5,784 nucleotides of DNA from an uncultured Rhodospirillaceae bacterium. Lineage in GTDB: Bacteria > Pseudomonadota > Alphaproteobacteria > RF32 > CAG-239. The number at the start of each line of letters is the position of its first letter. Positions within the stretch are counted from its first letter, which is position 1. Under the pieces are notes generated by a model, which searched no databases, had not been told where the DNA came from, and worked only from the letters and a program-made list of their open reading frames with translations. This document shows positions 1-5,396 of this stretch, piece after piece. The position numbers and the translations under genes are program-made. The stretch spans positions 1 through 5,784 of the forward strand of contig OMQZ01000092.1 of NCBI GenBank assembly GCA_900313355.1. The letters are read 5' to 3'.

Positions 1-62
1 TAAAAAATCTTTTGAAATTTTAGTTGTTAAATATGTTTAATTTTCAAATCAAGCTCTTATAT

Positions 63-88
63 AAACCGGTGTTTAACCGGTTTTTTTT
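63..88 (+). terminator. Intrinsic terminator or attenuator before the cysteine-rich gene
   Basis: AAACCGGT (63-70) pairs with ACCGGTTT (76-83) around a 5-base loop, and a run of eight T (81-88) follows. This has the form of a rho-independent terminator for a plus-strand transcript entering from the left. The ribosome binding site of the next gene (GGAG, 91-94) begins three bases after the T run. There is therefore no room for a promoter between them: the hairpin is either read through, acts as a leader attenuator, or overlaps the start site of a promoter with TATATA at 58-63. Confidence 0.75.
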
Positions 89-102
89 ATGGAGAAAGAT
101 AA

Positions 103-306
103 ATGAAAAAATGTTTTTACGACTATCAAAATTCATGCACCTGCGCTGATGATGACAATTGCGGCTGTACTTTTGACAACAATATTGCTCATGATGTTTC
201 TTGTGAAATTGATTTTAATGAGGCGCTTAAAAATCCGAACAAATTTTCTCACAATTCTTCTCAAAATCTGCAGAAACACTCTTCTTTACCCAAACATTTA
301 AAATGA
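103..306 (+). CDS. Small cysteine-rich hypothetical protein (67 aa)
   Basis: I do not recognise this protein. The ATG at 103 has a good ribosome binding site (GGAG, 91-94, 8-base spacing), which is the main argument that it is translated. The first half is rich in Cys and Asp/Asn, with cysteines at residues 4, 12, 14, 20, 22 and 34. The pairs CTC and CGC separated by an acidic stretch (ADDDN) suggest metal binding or a redox role, but no named motif fits. The second half is polar, Ser/Asn/His/Lys-rich and low in complexity, and its last 27 codons lie over the 3' end of the minus-strand CAT-like gene (80-base tail-to-tail overlap). There is no signal peptide or membrane segment, so it should be cytoplasmic. 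The C-terminal part may be poorly constrained. Confidence 0.55.
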   Translation: MKKCFYDYQNSCTCADDDNCGCTFDNNIAHDVSCEIDFNEALKNPNKFSHNSSQNLQKHSSLPKHLK

Positions 307-631
307 TTTTTCCCTCTTGATTTTCAAAAGGATATAAAACGAAATCTGCCCTTTTGTCTTCGTTTAAGGCAAAAAACAATTTTCCCTGCTCGATTTCAAT
401 ATGATGTTTTTCCTCATAACAATCAAAAACATAATTTTTAAAAAAGATCTCAAAGTCTGTATGGTATTTTGTTTTTAAACAGAGGGTTTTGCTTTGCTGA
501 AAATAGATTTCATCTTCCTTTGCATTCATAGCCTTGAGCAGAATATGCATTATCGCCGGATAAAAAGGAATCTGTTTTTCTCCGACCTTTTTAAGCAGCT
601 TTGTAACGTCTATTTTTATTTTTTTTCCCAT
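227..631 (-). CDS. Degenerate chloramphenicol acetyltransferase-like protein (134 aa)
   Basis: Several blocks resemble the type A chloramphenicol acetyltransferase (CAT) fold in order. IDVTKLL (7-13) followed by FYPAIMHILLKAMNA matches the CAT strand/helix 'DiTnLLk...FYPalmyl..K.vN'. DFEIFFKNYVFD matches the 'dFeeFYknYl.D' helix. The C-terminal VKKSVSAD matches the position of the catalytic HHavxDG motif. In this alignment both histidines are Lys and the DG is lost, so acetyl transfer is not expected. At 134 residues it is well short of the roughly 210-220 usual for CAT, missing about 25 N-terminal residues and parts of the core. The frame stays open upstream of 631 but encodes AT-rich sequence without CAT-like content, and only a weak purine stretch (AAAAGAA) precedes the ATG. 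It could be a non-enzymatic CAT-fold paralogue or a decaying gene that remains open. Family assignment is from remembered motifs. Confidence 0.6.
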   Translation of the reverse strand: MGKKIKIDVTKLLKKVGEKQIPFYPAIMHILLKAMNAKEDEIYFQQSKTLCLKTKYHTDFEIFFKNYVFDCYEEKHHIEIEQGKLFFALNEDKRADFVLYPFENQEGKIILNVWVKKSVSADFEKNCEKICSDF

Positions 632-736
632 ATTTCTTTTATGTGTTTTTTTGATTAAAAAAATGTAAAAACGGTTGAGATGAAAAAAAAATTATGTTAA
701 AAATTTTAGTATTATCGGCTTTATGGAGATTCTTTG
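632..736. other. Divergent AT-rich intergenic region
   Basis: This is the space between the minus-strand CAT-like gene and the plus-strand DUF6273-like gene, and it should carry promoters for both. It is extremely AT-rich with long A and T runs. TTGAGA at 675-680 is a possible plus-strand -35 box, but the matching -10 is poor (TAAAAA at 698-703, 17-base spacing), so I do not call a promoter. The ribosome binding site of the downstream gene is GGAG at 725-728. Confidence 0.5.
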
Positions 737-1534
737 ATGATTATTTCGTTATTAAAGCAAGAAGAAATTTGGGGCGAAAACAGTCTTGAAATTTTTAAAT
801 ATTACGGAAAGAGAACAGCCGTTACGGATTTAGCGGTAACTTTAGGCGCTCTGATGGTTTCTGATGTTAAAACATCTGAAGGTGATTTGGCAGGTTATGT
901 CTGGACATCATCAGCCTATCAAAACAAATATGCCGTCTCTGTGGCATATGACGGTGAGTTCTCCTATAACTATCCTTATATTCGCCGCCACTCTGTCAGA
1001 CCTGTGATCCGCGCCAAAGAAATGCCTGTTTTAGGTCAAAACAGAATCCAACTCCATAACAAACGCTTTTTAAATGTTTATCAATACGGCACATTTCCTC
1101 AAGATTTGGCTGACCCTGAAATCGGACCTGTTCTGACATATTTCTTTAAAAAGGACCAGCTTCGCTTGACCGGCAGATCGTTTACTTTTGACGGTGTGAT
1201 GCTCAATTCCTCAAACCTTGCTTTTGACCCTTTAACATATCCCGAATATGTTTTGGACGGCAAAAAATACATCAGGGTTGTTGCCCAAAAAGCTGATGCC
1301 GAATCCGTTCTTTCAAACGGCCAGCTTTTACAGGAAAACAAACTTTATTGGATTGAGGTCAAACCGATTGATTGGCTTTTTGATGAAAAGTCTCAAATTT
1401 ATATTTCTAAAAAAGCCCTTTTTGCCGGCTTAACCTTTAACGACACTTTGACATATAACGGTGATTTTTCAAAAACCTTTTTGAATCATTACCTCAACAC
1501 TTATTTTTCACAAGAGATTTTAACATTTAAATGA
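737..1534 (+). CDS. DUF6273-like protein (265 aa)
   Basis: A TTG at 734 is in frame, but I place the start at the ATG at 737 because GGAG at 725-728 gives an 8-base spacing to it. The protein has two recognisable blocks. Residues 54-93 contain YVWTSSAY and end in SVRPVIRA, like the C-terminal half of a DUF6273 domain ('W.RS...V...G...VRPa'). Residues 117-265 contain YGTFPQ (117-122), a GKKYIRV strand, LSNG, WIEVKPIDW, an ISKKAL strand (from 223) and YLNTYF (252-257), like its N-terminal half ('YG.yPQ...W.vl...LLS...wLN..F'). The order is thus reversed relative to the textbook domain. There is no signal peptide or membrane segment. Function is unknown; such proteins are numerous in AT-rich gut bacteria. 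Its TGA overlaps the MATE start by 4 bases, implying translational coupling. Confidence 0.75.
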   Translation: MIISLLKQEEIWGENSLEIFKYYGKRTAVTDLAVTLGALMVSDVKTSEGDLAGYVWTSSAYQNKYAVSVAYDGEFSYNYPYIRRHSVRPVIRAKEMPVLGQNRIQLHNKRFLNVYQYGTFPQDLADPEIGPVLTYFFKKDQLRLTGRSFTFDGVMLNSSNLAFDPLTYPEYVLDGKKYIRVVAQKADAESVLSNGQLLQENKLYWIEVKPIDWLFDEKSQIYISKKALFAGLTFNDTLTYNGDFSKTFLNHYLNTYFSQEILTFK

Positions 1535-2946
1535 TAAAAAATTTAACTCAAGGGTCGCCGCTTAAACTGATTTTTATGTTTTGCCTGCCTATTCTTATCG
1601 GCAATTTATTTCAGCAGCTTTATAATATTTCGGACATCTTAATTGTCGGTCGCCTGATTGGCGTTCATGCGCTTGCGGCCGTCGGTGCAACCGCACCGAT
1701 TTTTTTCGTGTTTTTGCTTATTTCTTTCGGTTTTGCCGGCGGTCTGACCGTTGTAACGGCTCAACGTTTCGGTGCCAATGATTTAAAAGGTATGCGTGCT
1801 TCCATGACTCATGCTTTTATGGCTTGCGGCGTTTTGTCTGTTCTTATGTCCGTTATTTTGATTTTCTTTTTAAAGCCTATCTTGCGATTGATGAATGTTC
1901 CTGTTGAAATTGAGCACGATGCATATGTTTTTATGAGCATTCTTTCATTCGGTTTGGTGATTATGGTTTTTTATAACCTGTTTTTCGGTTTTGTTCGTGC
2001 GTTGGGTGACAGCAAAACACCTCTTTATTTTTTGATATTTTCAACCGTTTTGAATATTGCTCTTAATTTCGTTTTAATTTATTTTTTCAAATTCGGTGTT
2101 GCCGGTTCCGCGCTCGGAACGGTTCTTTCGATTTCAACCGCATTTTTGCTTTTTGTTTTTTATGTTTATCGAAAGTTTCCGATTATTCGGCTTCAAAAAT
2201 CTGATTGGCGGTTTAATAAAAATATGCTCAAAGAACAGCTTTCTATTTCCATTCCGATGTCTGTTCAATTTTCTGTTTTATCTATCAGCATGATGGTTAT
2301 TCAAAGTGCGTGTAATTCTTTCGGTCCTGATGTTATCGCTGCCTTTACGGCAGCCCTTCGAATCGAACAACTTGCCACCCAACCTCTTTTGGCTTTGGGT
2401 ATTGCTATGGCAACTTTTTCGGCTCAAAACTGGGGTGCGGGAAAGCTCGCGCGAATCCGTCAAGGTGTTCGCTTGACCGCCTTAACTTCGCTTATCATTT
2501 CCGTTTTAATGTCGCTTATGGTGCGTTATGTCGGCAAAAATATGATTTCGATTTTCTTAAATGAGAACAATGATTTTATCATCAATGTCGGTAAAACATA
2601 TTTATCCATCAGCACATTGTTTTATTTTTTCCTCAGTATGATTTTTATTTTCAGAAACACATTACAGGGAATGGGTAAAGCATTGCTTCCTTTGATGGCA
2701 AGCTTAACCGAACTTTTTGTACGTTCTTTTGCCGCTGTTTATCTTGCAAAAAGGATGGGATACACCGGAATCTTTTATGCTTCACCTCTTGCATGGGTTG
2801 GTGCAATGCTTGTCGTCACAGCGGGATATTTTATAACAATCAGAAAAATCAAAGCCCGAAAATCGAAAAACTTTTTTAATCAAAACAAAGCCAAGATTCA
2901 ACTCAAAGCCGCCATCAACACAACGACTCAAACGCCCGGAGAATAA
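1531..2946 (+). CDS. MATE family efflux transporter (471 aa)
   Basis: This is an inner-membrane antiporter of the multidrug and toxic compound extrusion family, exporting organic cations, drugs or metabolites in exchange for Na+ or H+. It has the usual length and about twelve hydrophobic segments in two related halves. Hallmarks are the N-terminal LTQGSPLKLI followed by LPILIGNLFQQLYNISDILI, GRLIGVHALAAVGAT in the first half, FVRALGDSKTPL, and AQNWGAGKLARIRQG at the equivalent place in the second half, then NTLQGMGKALLPL. The C-terminal tail of about 35 residues is basic and polar, probably cytoplasmic. It overlaps the preceding gene by 4 bases at ATGA and is followed 2 bases later by the Nudix gene, so co-translation with both is likely. 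The substrate cannot be told from sequence. It is closer to the DinF/MepA-type bacterial branch than to eukaryotic MATEs, from general resemblance only. Confidence 0.93.
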   Translation: MIKNLTQGSPLKLIFMFCLPILIGNLFQQLYNISDILIVGRLIGVHALAAVGATAPIFFVFLLISFGFAGGLTVVTAQRFGANDLKGMRASMTHAFMACGVLSVLMSVILIFFLKPILRLMNVPVEIEHDAYVFMSILSFGLVIMVFYNLFFGFVRALGDSKTPLYFLIFSTVLNIALNFVLIYFFKFGVAGSALGTVLSISTAFLLFVFYVYRKFPIIRLQKSDWRFNKNMLKEQLSISIPMSVQFSVLSISMMVIQSACNSFGPDVIAAFTAALRIEQLATQPLLALGIAMATFSAQNWGAGKLARIRQGVRLTALTSLIISVLMSLMVRYVGKNMISIFLNENNDFIINVGKTYLSISTLFYFFLSMIFIFRNTLQGMGKALLPLMASLTELFVRSFAAVYLAKRMGYTGIFYASPLAWVGAMLVVTAGYFITIRKIKARKSKNFFNQNKAKIQLKAAINTTTQTPGE

Positions 2947-2948
2947 AA

Positions 2949-3401
2949 ATGAGAGAAGCTACCCTTTCAATTATTAAAGACCTAAAGCAAAACCGCTTTT
3001 TAATGATTAAGCATTTAAGAGGTATAAACAAAGGGTTTGTAAATTTTCCGGGTGGCAAACGTGAAAATCAAGACATCGATTTAGAAGCTTGTGTTAAGCG
3101 CGAAACAATGGAAGAAACAGGTCTTACAATTTTTGATCCGAAATTTGCCGGTTATATGGAATTTCCGGGCATGGACATCAAAGTTTATGTTTATATTTCA
3201 ACAAAATTTGAAGGAAGCATTACCCCTAAAAAAGACGAAGTAGAAGTTTTTTGGCAGGATGCGAATCGTATTCCTTATGATCAAATGCGCACTGCTGATG
3301 CCGATTTTCTTCCTCTTGTCTTAGAAGGAAAAACCTTAAAAAAGCGCTATTTTTATGCTAATGACGGCTCTTTAACCAAAATTGAACAAATTGTTGATTA
3401 G
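2949..3401 (+). CDS. Nudix hydrolase, MTH1/MutT-like (150 aa)
   Basis: This is probably a (deoxy)nucleoside triphosphate diphosphatase of the 8-oxo-dGTP-sanitising MTH1 type, acting in the cytoplasm and Mg2+-dependent. The Nudix box runs from G35-G36-K37 to R51-E-T-M-E55-E56-T-G58-L59, with the metal-binding REXXEE intact but one extra residue between GGK and REXXEE compared with the classical 23-residue box. N32 before FPGGK matches the substrate-contacting Asn of MTH1. The C-terminal half (EVFWQDANRIPYDQM, then FLPLVLEGKTLK and RYFYANDG) follows the MTH1 plan of W-x-IPf-x-x-M-WPDD-x-WfPLLL. At the WPDD position this protein has RTAD (114-117), so W117 and D119 of human MTH1 would be Arg and Ala while the second Asp is kept. 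Substrate preference may therefore differ. GGAG at 2938-2941 lies inside the end of the MATE gene, 7 bases before the ATG. Confidence 0.88.
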   Translation: MREATLSIIKDLKQNRFLMIKHLRGINKGFVNFPGGKRENQDIDLEACVKRETMEETGLTIFDPKFAGYMEFPGMDIKVYVYISTKFEGSITPKKDEVEVFWQDANRIPYDQMRTADADFLPLVLEGKTLKKRYFYANDGSLTKIEQIVD

Positions 3402-3435
3402 TATATGACAGATTAATTATCTGAAAGGAATTTCA

Positions 3436-4404
3436 ATGTCACTTAAAAACAAATTAAACACTTGGGTTCAGCGTTCGCTTATCACCAAGGAACAACAAGA
3501 AAAAATCTTAACTTTTGAACGCAACAACAACAGCGGTTTTGTTGCAAAAACCGCACTTGTGATTGCCGGTCTTTTTATCGGGCTCGGAATATGCCTGATT
3601 GTTGCCGCAAACTGGGACGTTTTGCCGACTCTTTATAAATTCACGCTTGATTTTGCTGCGTTCGGTTCTTTTTTATACGGTGTTTATTACTCTCATCAAA
3701 ACAAACGAGAACATTTCAAAGATATGTTTTTATTCCTCTCGTTTTTGATGATCGGCGCGACCATAGGTTTGACGGCCCAAACATTTAATTTAAGCGGCGG
3801 ATGGTCTTCTTTTGCGCTTTCTTGGTCGTTGCTCTCAATTCCTTATGTGTTGCTCAGCCGTTCGTTTTCTTTCAACTTTATTTGGTCTTTTCTTCTGTTC
3901 TCGAGCATTTCTCAAGATCTTTTGGATAAATTCTTTGATTATATCTTTAATCACTTTGAGGGGCTTGTTTGGTTTGTTTTAATCGCATCGGCGCTTGCTT
4001 ATGCTTTTGATATGCTTTATGATCTCATCAAAAAGAAAATTTTATTGCCGAAAGCGCTTTCAAAGCTTTGCGTTTTCAGTGCTTATTTTGCGCTTATCAA
4101 TATTGCGCTTTCCTACGGACTGGCTCATAATTACAACCATAAATTTACGTTTTTAGCTGTTTTGTTTGTTGCGCTTTTCTTGGTTTGTCGCATGTTTTGG
4201 GCATTTAAGGAACAAAACATTTCGTCTTTCAAGCACAATGCTTTTTTGGCCGAAGCTTATATTTTTGTTTTCTTCGCCTCACTGTTTGATGATTTGCTTA
4301 AATCAGGTTTCGGCTTTATTTTGTGCGGTTTATCAATTTTACTGCTGTTTTACATTTTCAAAAAAACATCTAAACATATTCAAAAATTGGAGATTTTCAA
4401 ATGA
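3436..4404 (+). CDS. DUF2157 polytopic membrane protein (322 aa)
   Basis: The N-terminal region (LNTWVQRSLITKEQQEKIL) is the soluble helix typical of DUF2157 ('l..W...GlIs.eq...I'). The family hallmark IGLGICLIVAANWDVLP then opens the membrane domain at about residue 48. Roughly nine or ten hydrophobic segments fill residues 38-310, with a KKK-containing loop after about residue 197 and a basic C-terminus. It should sit in the inner membrane; the biochemical role of the family is unknown. AAAGGA at 3424-3429 is the ribosome binding site. The 34-base gap from the Nudix stop contains a small inverted repeat (CAGAT/ATCTG, 3409-3423). The TGA overlaps the ATG of the GDYXXLXY gene by 4 bases, a pairing recurrent in bacteria, where DUF2157, DUF4401 and GDYXXLXY proteins are commonly encoded together. 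No separate DUF4401 gene is present. Confidence 0.87.
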   Translation: MSLKNKLNTWVQRSLITKEQQEKILTFERNNNSGFVAKTALVIAGLFIGLGICLIVAANWDVLPTLYKFTLDFAAFGSFLYGVYYSHQNKREHFKDMFLFLSFLMIGATIGLTAQTFNLSGGWSSFALSWSLLSIPYVLLSRSFSFNFIWSFLLFSSISQDLLDKFFDYIFNHFEGLVWFVLIASALAYAFDMLYDLIKKKILLPKALSKLCVFSAYFALINIALSYGLAHNYNHKFTFLAVLFVALFLVCRMFWAFKEQNISSFKHNAFLAEAYIFVFFASLFDDLLKSGFGFILCGLSILLLFYIFKKTSKHIQKLEIFK

Positions 4405-4841
4405 GAAAAAAATTACTTATCATTGTGCTCGTTTTGCCTTTGCTGTGCCTTATGGCCTGGGCTTCATTTTTAGGTTTTGAGCGTCGAAATTTTTCGGAAG
4501 TTACCGTCTCAATTACGGGTTATGATCCGCGCGATTTGTTATCGGGGCGTTATATTGCTTATCAAATTGATTGGGCTAAAACAGATTGCTCTCAGTTTGA
4601 AAACGGTGTTTGCCCTGAAACTGAATTTTGTTTTGAAGCCGAATGGGGCAGACAGTGTCGTTTTTATGTTTCCGAGCTGTTAGCGCCAAGACTTGACCGC
4701 CTTTTCAGAACCCGCCAAAAAAACGATGTTTTTGAGGTTGTTTATGCTTATCAAAAAGGTCGCACACCTTTGGCAAAAAAACTTTTGATTAACGGCAAAG
4801 ACTGGAATTCACCTCTCATTTTAGGTCGAAGCGTCAGATAA
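4401..4841 (+). CDS. GDYXXLXY-family membrane-anchored protein (146 aa)
   Basis: A basic start (MRKK) and one hydrophobic helix (about residues 5-25) anchor the protein, leaving the remainder probably periplasmic. The family signature is present in the form YDPRDLLSGRYIAYQI (41-56): DPRDLL-x-G-x-Y is kept, but the eponymous GDYxxLxY reads GRYIAYQI, with Asp, Leu and the last Tyr replaced. The second family block is visible as CRFYVSELLAPRLDRLF from residue 86 ('rfYvpE..A..le'). Four cysteines at 63, 71, 77 and 86 lie between the two blocks and could form disulfides or bind metal in the periplasm. The Cys at residue 16 lies within the membrane helix without a proper lipobox. GGAG at 4389-4392 precedes the ATG by 8 bases, and the start overlaps the DUF2157 stop, so the two products are probably made together and may form a complex. 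Exact role unknown. Confidence 0.82.
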   Translation: MRKKLLIIVLVLPLLCLMAWASFLGFERRNFSEVTVSITGYDPRDLLSGRYIAYQIDWAKTDCSQFENGVCPETEFCFEAEWGRQCRFYVSELLAPRLDRLFRTRQKNDVFEVVYAYQKGRTPLAKKLLINGKDWNSPLILGRSVR

Positions 4842-4846
4842 AAAAT

Positions 4847-4887
4847 ATTTGACAAAATATCTTTTTTGTGATATTTTGCCGTCAAAT
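4847..4887. repeat. Nested inverted repeat spanning the small-protein promoter
   Basis: ATTTGAC (4847-4853) plus AAAATATC (4854-4861) is mirrored by GATATTTT (4870-4877) and GTCAAAT (4881-4887). The centre is 8 bases (TTTTTTGT) and the right half has a 3-base offset (GCC, 4878-4880). All 15 paired positions match. The repeat covers both promoter boxes, so it looks like an operator for a dimeric regulator. A terminator for the preceding operon is less likely because no T run follows directly. Confidence 0.6.
4849..4877 (+). promoter_or_regulatory. Sigma70-type promoter for the 65-aa membrane protein unit
   Basis: TTGACA (4849-4854, perfect -35) is followed after exactly 17 bases by TATTTT (4872-4877). 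A TGA directly before it forms an extended -10 (TGn). Transcription would begin near 4884, leaving a leader of about 28 bases before the ATG at 4912. Confidence 0.75.
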
Positions 4888-4911
4888 TGAAATTTTTAAC
4901 CTTATCATTAT

Positions 4912-5109
4912 ATGAAAATTACAGGAATTATCCGCGACATCGCCATCGTTTTGGCTGGTGTCTGCATCGCGCTCTTCTGGATCTTCGGCTGGAATGGTCT
5001 TCTCGACATTGCCGACTATTCGCTTATTGCAAGCGGAATCTTTTCATGGATTGCCATCTTCGCGATGATCGTCAAAAGAATCCTCAATCGGCACAATTTC
5101 ATTATCTGA
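4912..5109 (+). CDS. Small two-helix membrane protein (65 aa), unrecognised
   Basis: I do not recognise a family. The protein has a short amphipathic N-terminus, a first hydrophobic helix (about residues 8-27, IAIVLAGVCIALFWIFGW), a short loop with D32 and D35, a second hydrophobic helix (about 37-55, ending FAMIVK) and a basic tail (KRILNRHN). It should sit in the inner membrane as a hairpin. No Shine-Dalgarno is visible in the bases before the ATG (CCTTATCATTAT). My hand count gives about 45% G+C against roughly 37-40% in sampled lines of the neighbouring gene. Codons favour C-ending forms (ATC, TTC, CTC, GTC) where the MATE gene uses mostly T-ending ones, which could reflect high expression or foreign origin. 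It has its own strong promoter and terminator. An overlapping frame starting at TTG 4887 gives an Arg/His-rich sequence and is less likely. A non-coding RNA is the alternative. Confidence 0.62.
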   Translation: MKITGIIRDIAIVLAGVCIALFWIFGWNGLLDIADYSLIASGIFSWIAIFAMIVKRILNRHNFII

Positions 5110-5127
5110 GCGCCGAACAAAGAAACG

Positions 5128-5156
5128 AAAACCCGCCCTCAAAAGCGGGTTTTTTT
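5128..5156 (+). terminator. Intrinsic terminator after the small membrane protein gene
   Basis: CCCGC (5132-5136) pairs with GCGGG (5145-5149) around an 8-base loop, extended by A/T pairs on both flanks (AAAA at 5128-5131), and ends in seven T (5150-5156). It lies 18 bases after the TGA of the 65-residue gene and closes a transcript of about 270 bases. Confidence 0.9.
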
Positions 5157-5184
5157 ATTGATTTCACCCGCCTTTGCCTTGTAG

Positions 5185-5210
5185 TCGAACCTACTTCTTC
5201 GTAGGTTCGA
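5185..5210. repeat. Perfect 10-bp inverted repeat made of tRNA-Pro T-arm sequence
   Basis: TCGAACCTAC (5185-5194) and GTAGGTTCGA (5201-5210) are perfectly complementary around TTCTTC. The right arm plus flanks (5200-5212, CGTAGGTTCGAAT) is identical to the T-arm of the nearby tRNA-Pro read on the minus strand (complement of 5281-5293). The left arm equals 5283-5292 directly. There is no T run, so it is not an evident terminator. Confidence 0.7.
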
Positions 5211-5231
5211 ATATATCCCTTATTTCGACCA

Positions 5232-5263
5232 CAAAAAAACCACCTTCACAGGTGGCTTTTTTG
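5232..5263 (-). terminator. Intrinsic terminator of tRNA-Pro, bidirectional in form
   Basis: CCACCT (5240-5245) pairs with AGGTGG (5250-5255) around TCAC. Seven A at 5233-5239 become a T run for minus-strand transcription directly after the stem, one base after the tRNA end region. Six T at 5257-5262 would serve a plus-strand transcript as well. Confidence 0.85.
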
Positions 5264-5264
5264 T

Positions 5265-5341
5265 TGGTCGGGACTATAGGATTCGAACCTACGACATCTT
5301 GCTCCCAAAGCAAGCGCTCTACCAGGCTGAGCTAAATCCCG
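5265..5341 (-). tRNA. tRNA-Pro(UGG)
   Basis: The minus strand gives a complete 77-base cloverleaf. The acceptor CGGGATT pairs with the 3' strand AGTCCCG (T·G wobble tolerated), followed by discriminator A and an encoded CCA. The D-arm has the GCTC/GAGC stem with a GG in the loop. The anticodon stem CTTGC/GCAAG encloses loop TTTGGGA, placing anticodon TGG at 5305-5307 with G37, as expected for Pro. The T-arm contains GGTTCGAAT. It reads CCN proline codons, chiefly CCA and CCG. It has its own promoter and terminator and is not obviously part of a tRNA cluster. A degenerate copy of its 5' half lies upstream. Confidence 0.97.
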
Positions 5342-5358
5342 TTAACAGAACTTAAAGT

Positions 5359-5387
5359 ATCATAATAAAATATACACAAGATGTCAA
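5359..5387 (-). promoter_or_regulatory. Consensus promoter of tRNA-Pro
   Basis: On the minus strand TTGACA (complement of 5382-5387) is followed after 17 bases by TATGAT (complement of 5359-5364). Initiation near 5352 would leave a leader of about 11 bases before the mature tRNA 5' end at 5341. The -35 box lies inside a small inverted repeat, AAGATGTC/GACATCTT (5378-5396). Confidence 0.85.
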
Positions 5388-5396
5388 CGACATCTT
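5378..5396. repeat. 8-bp inverted repeat over the tRNA-Pro -35 box
   Basis: AAGATGTC (5378-5385) and GACATCTT (5389-5396) are perfect complements around AAC. The right arm with flank (ACGACATCTT, 5387-5396) is identical to 5291-5300 inside the tRNA-Pro gene (3' side of the anticodon stem and variable region), so it may be a relic of a second tRNA copy and not an operator. Confidence 0.55.

Noticed and set aside
734..736. TTG start codon for the DUF6273-like protein
   Set aside because: The ATG immediately after it (737) is at better spacing from GGAG (725-728) and is the stronger initiation codon.
1099..1341. Minus-strand frame inside the DUF6273-like gene
   Set aside because: It lies wholly opposite a well-supported gene and shows no motif; a shadow of the coding sequence.
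3409..3423. Terminator between the Nudix and DUF2157 genes
   Set aside because: The inverted repeat has only a 5-base A/T-rich stem and no T run, so transcription probably continues.
4166..4480. Plus-strand 104-codon frame across the DUF2157/GDYXXLXY junction
   Set aside because: It is out of frame with two recognised, overlapping genes. Its Cys/Phe/Arg-rich product is typical of frame-shifted membrane-protein sequence.
4887..5204. A 105-codon frame starting at TTG, overlapping the 65-residue membrane protein
   Set aside because: It is rich in Arg, His and Cys, runs through the terminator at 5128-5156, and has neither a ribosome binding site nor family resemblance. The overlapping two-helix frame ends before the terminator and is more protein-like.
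5185..5341. Attachment sites of an integrative element at tRNA-Pro
   Set aside because: The repeated T-arm segment is only 13 bases and inverted, there is no integrase gene, and the interval holds only the tRNA and its terminator.
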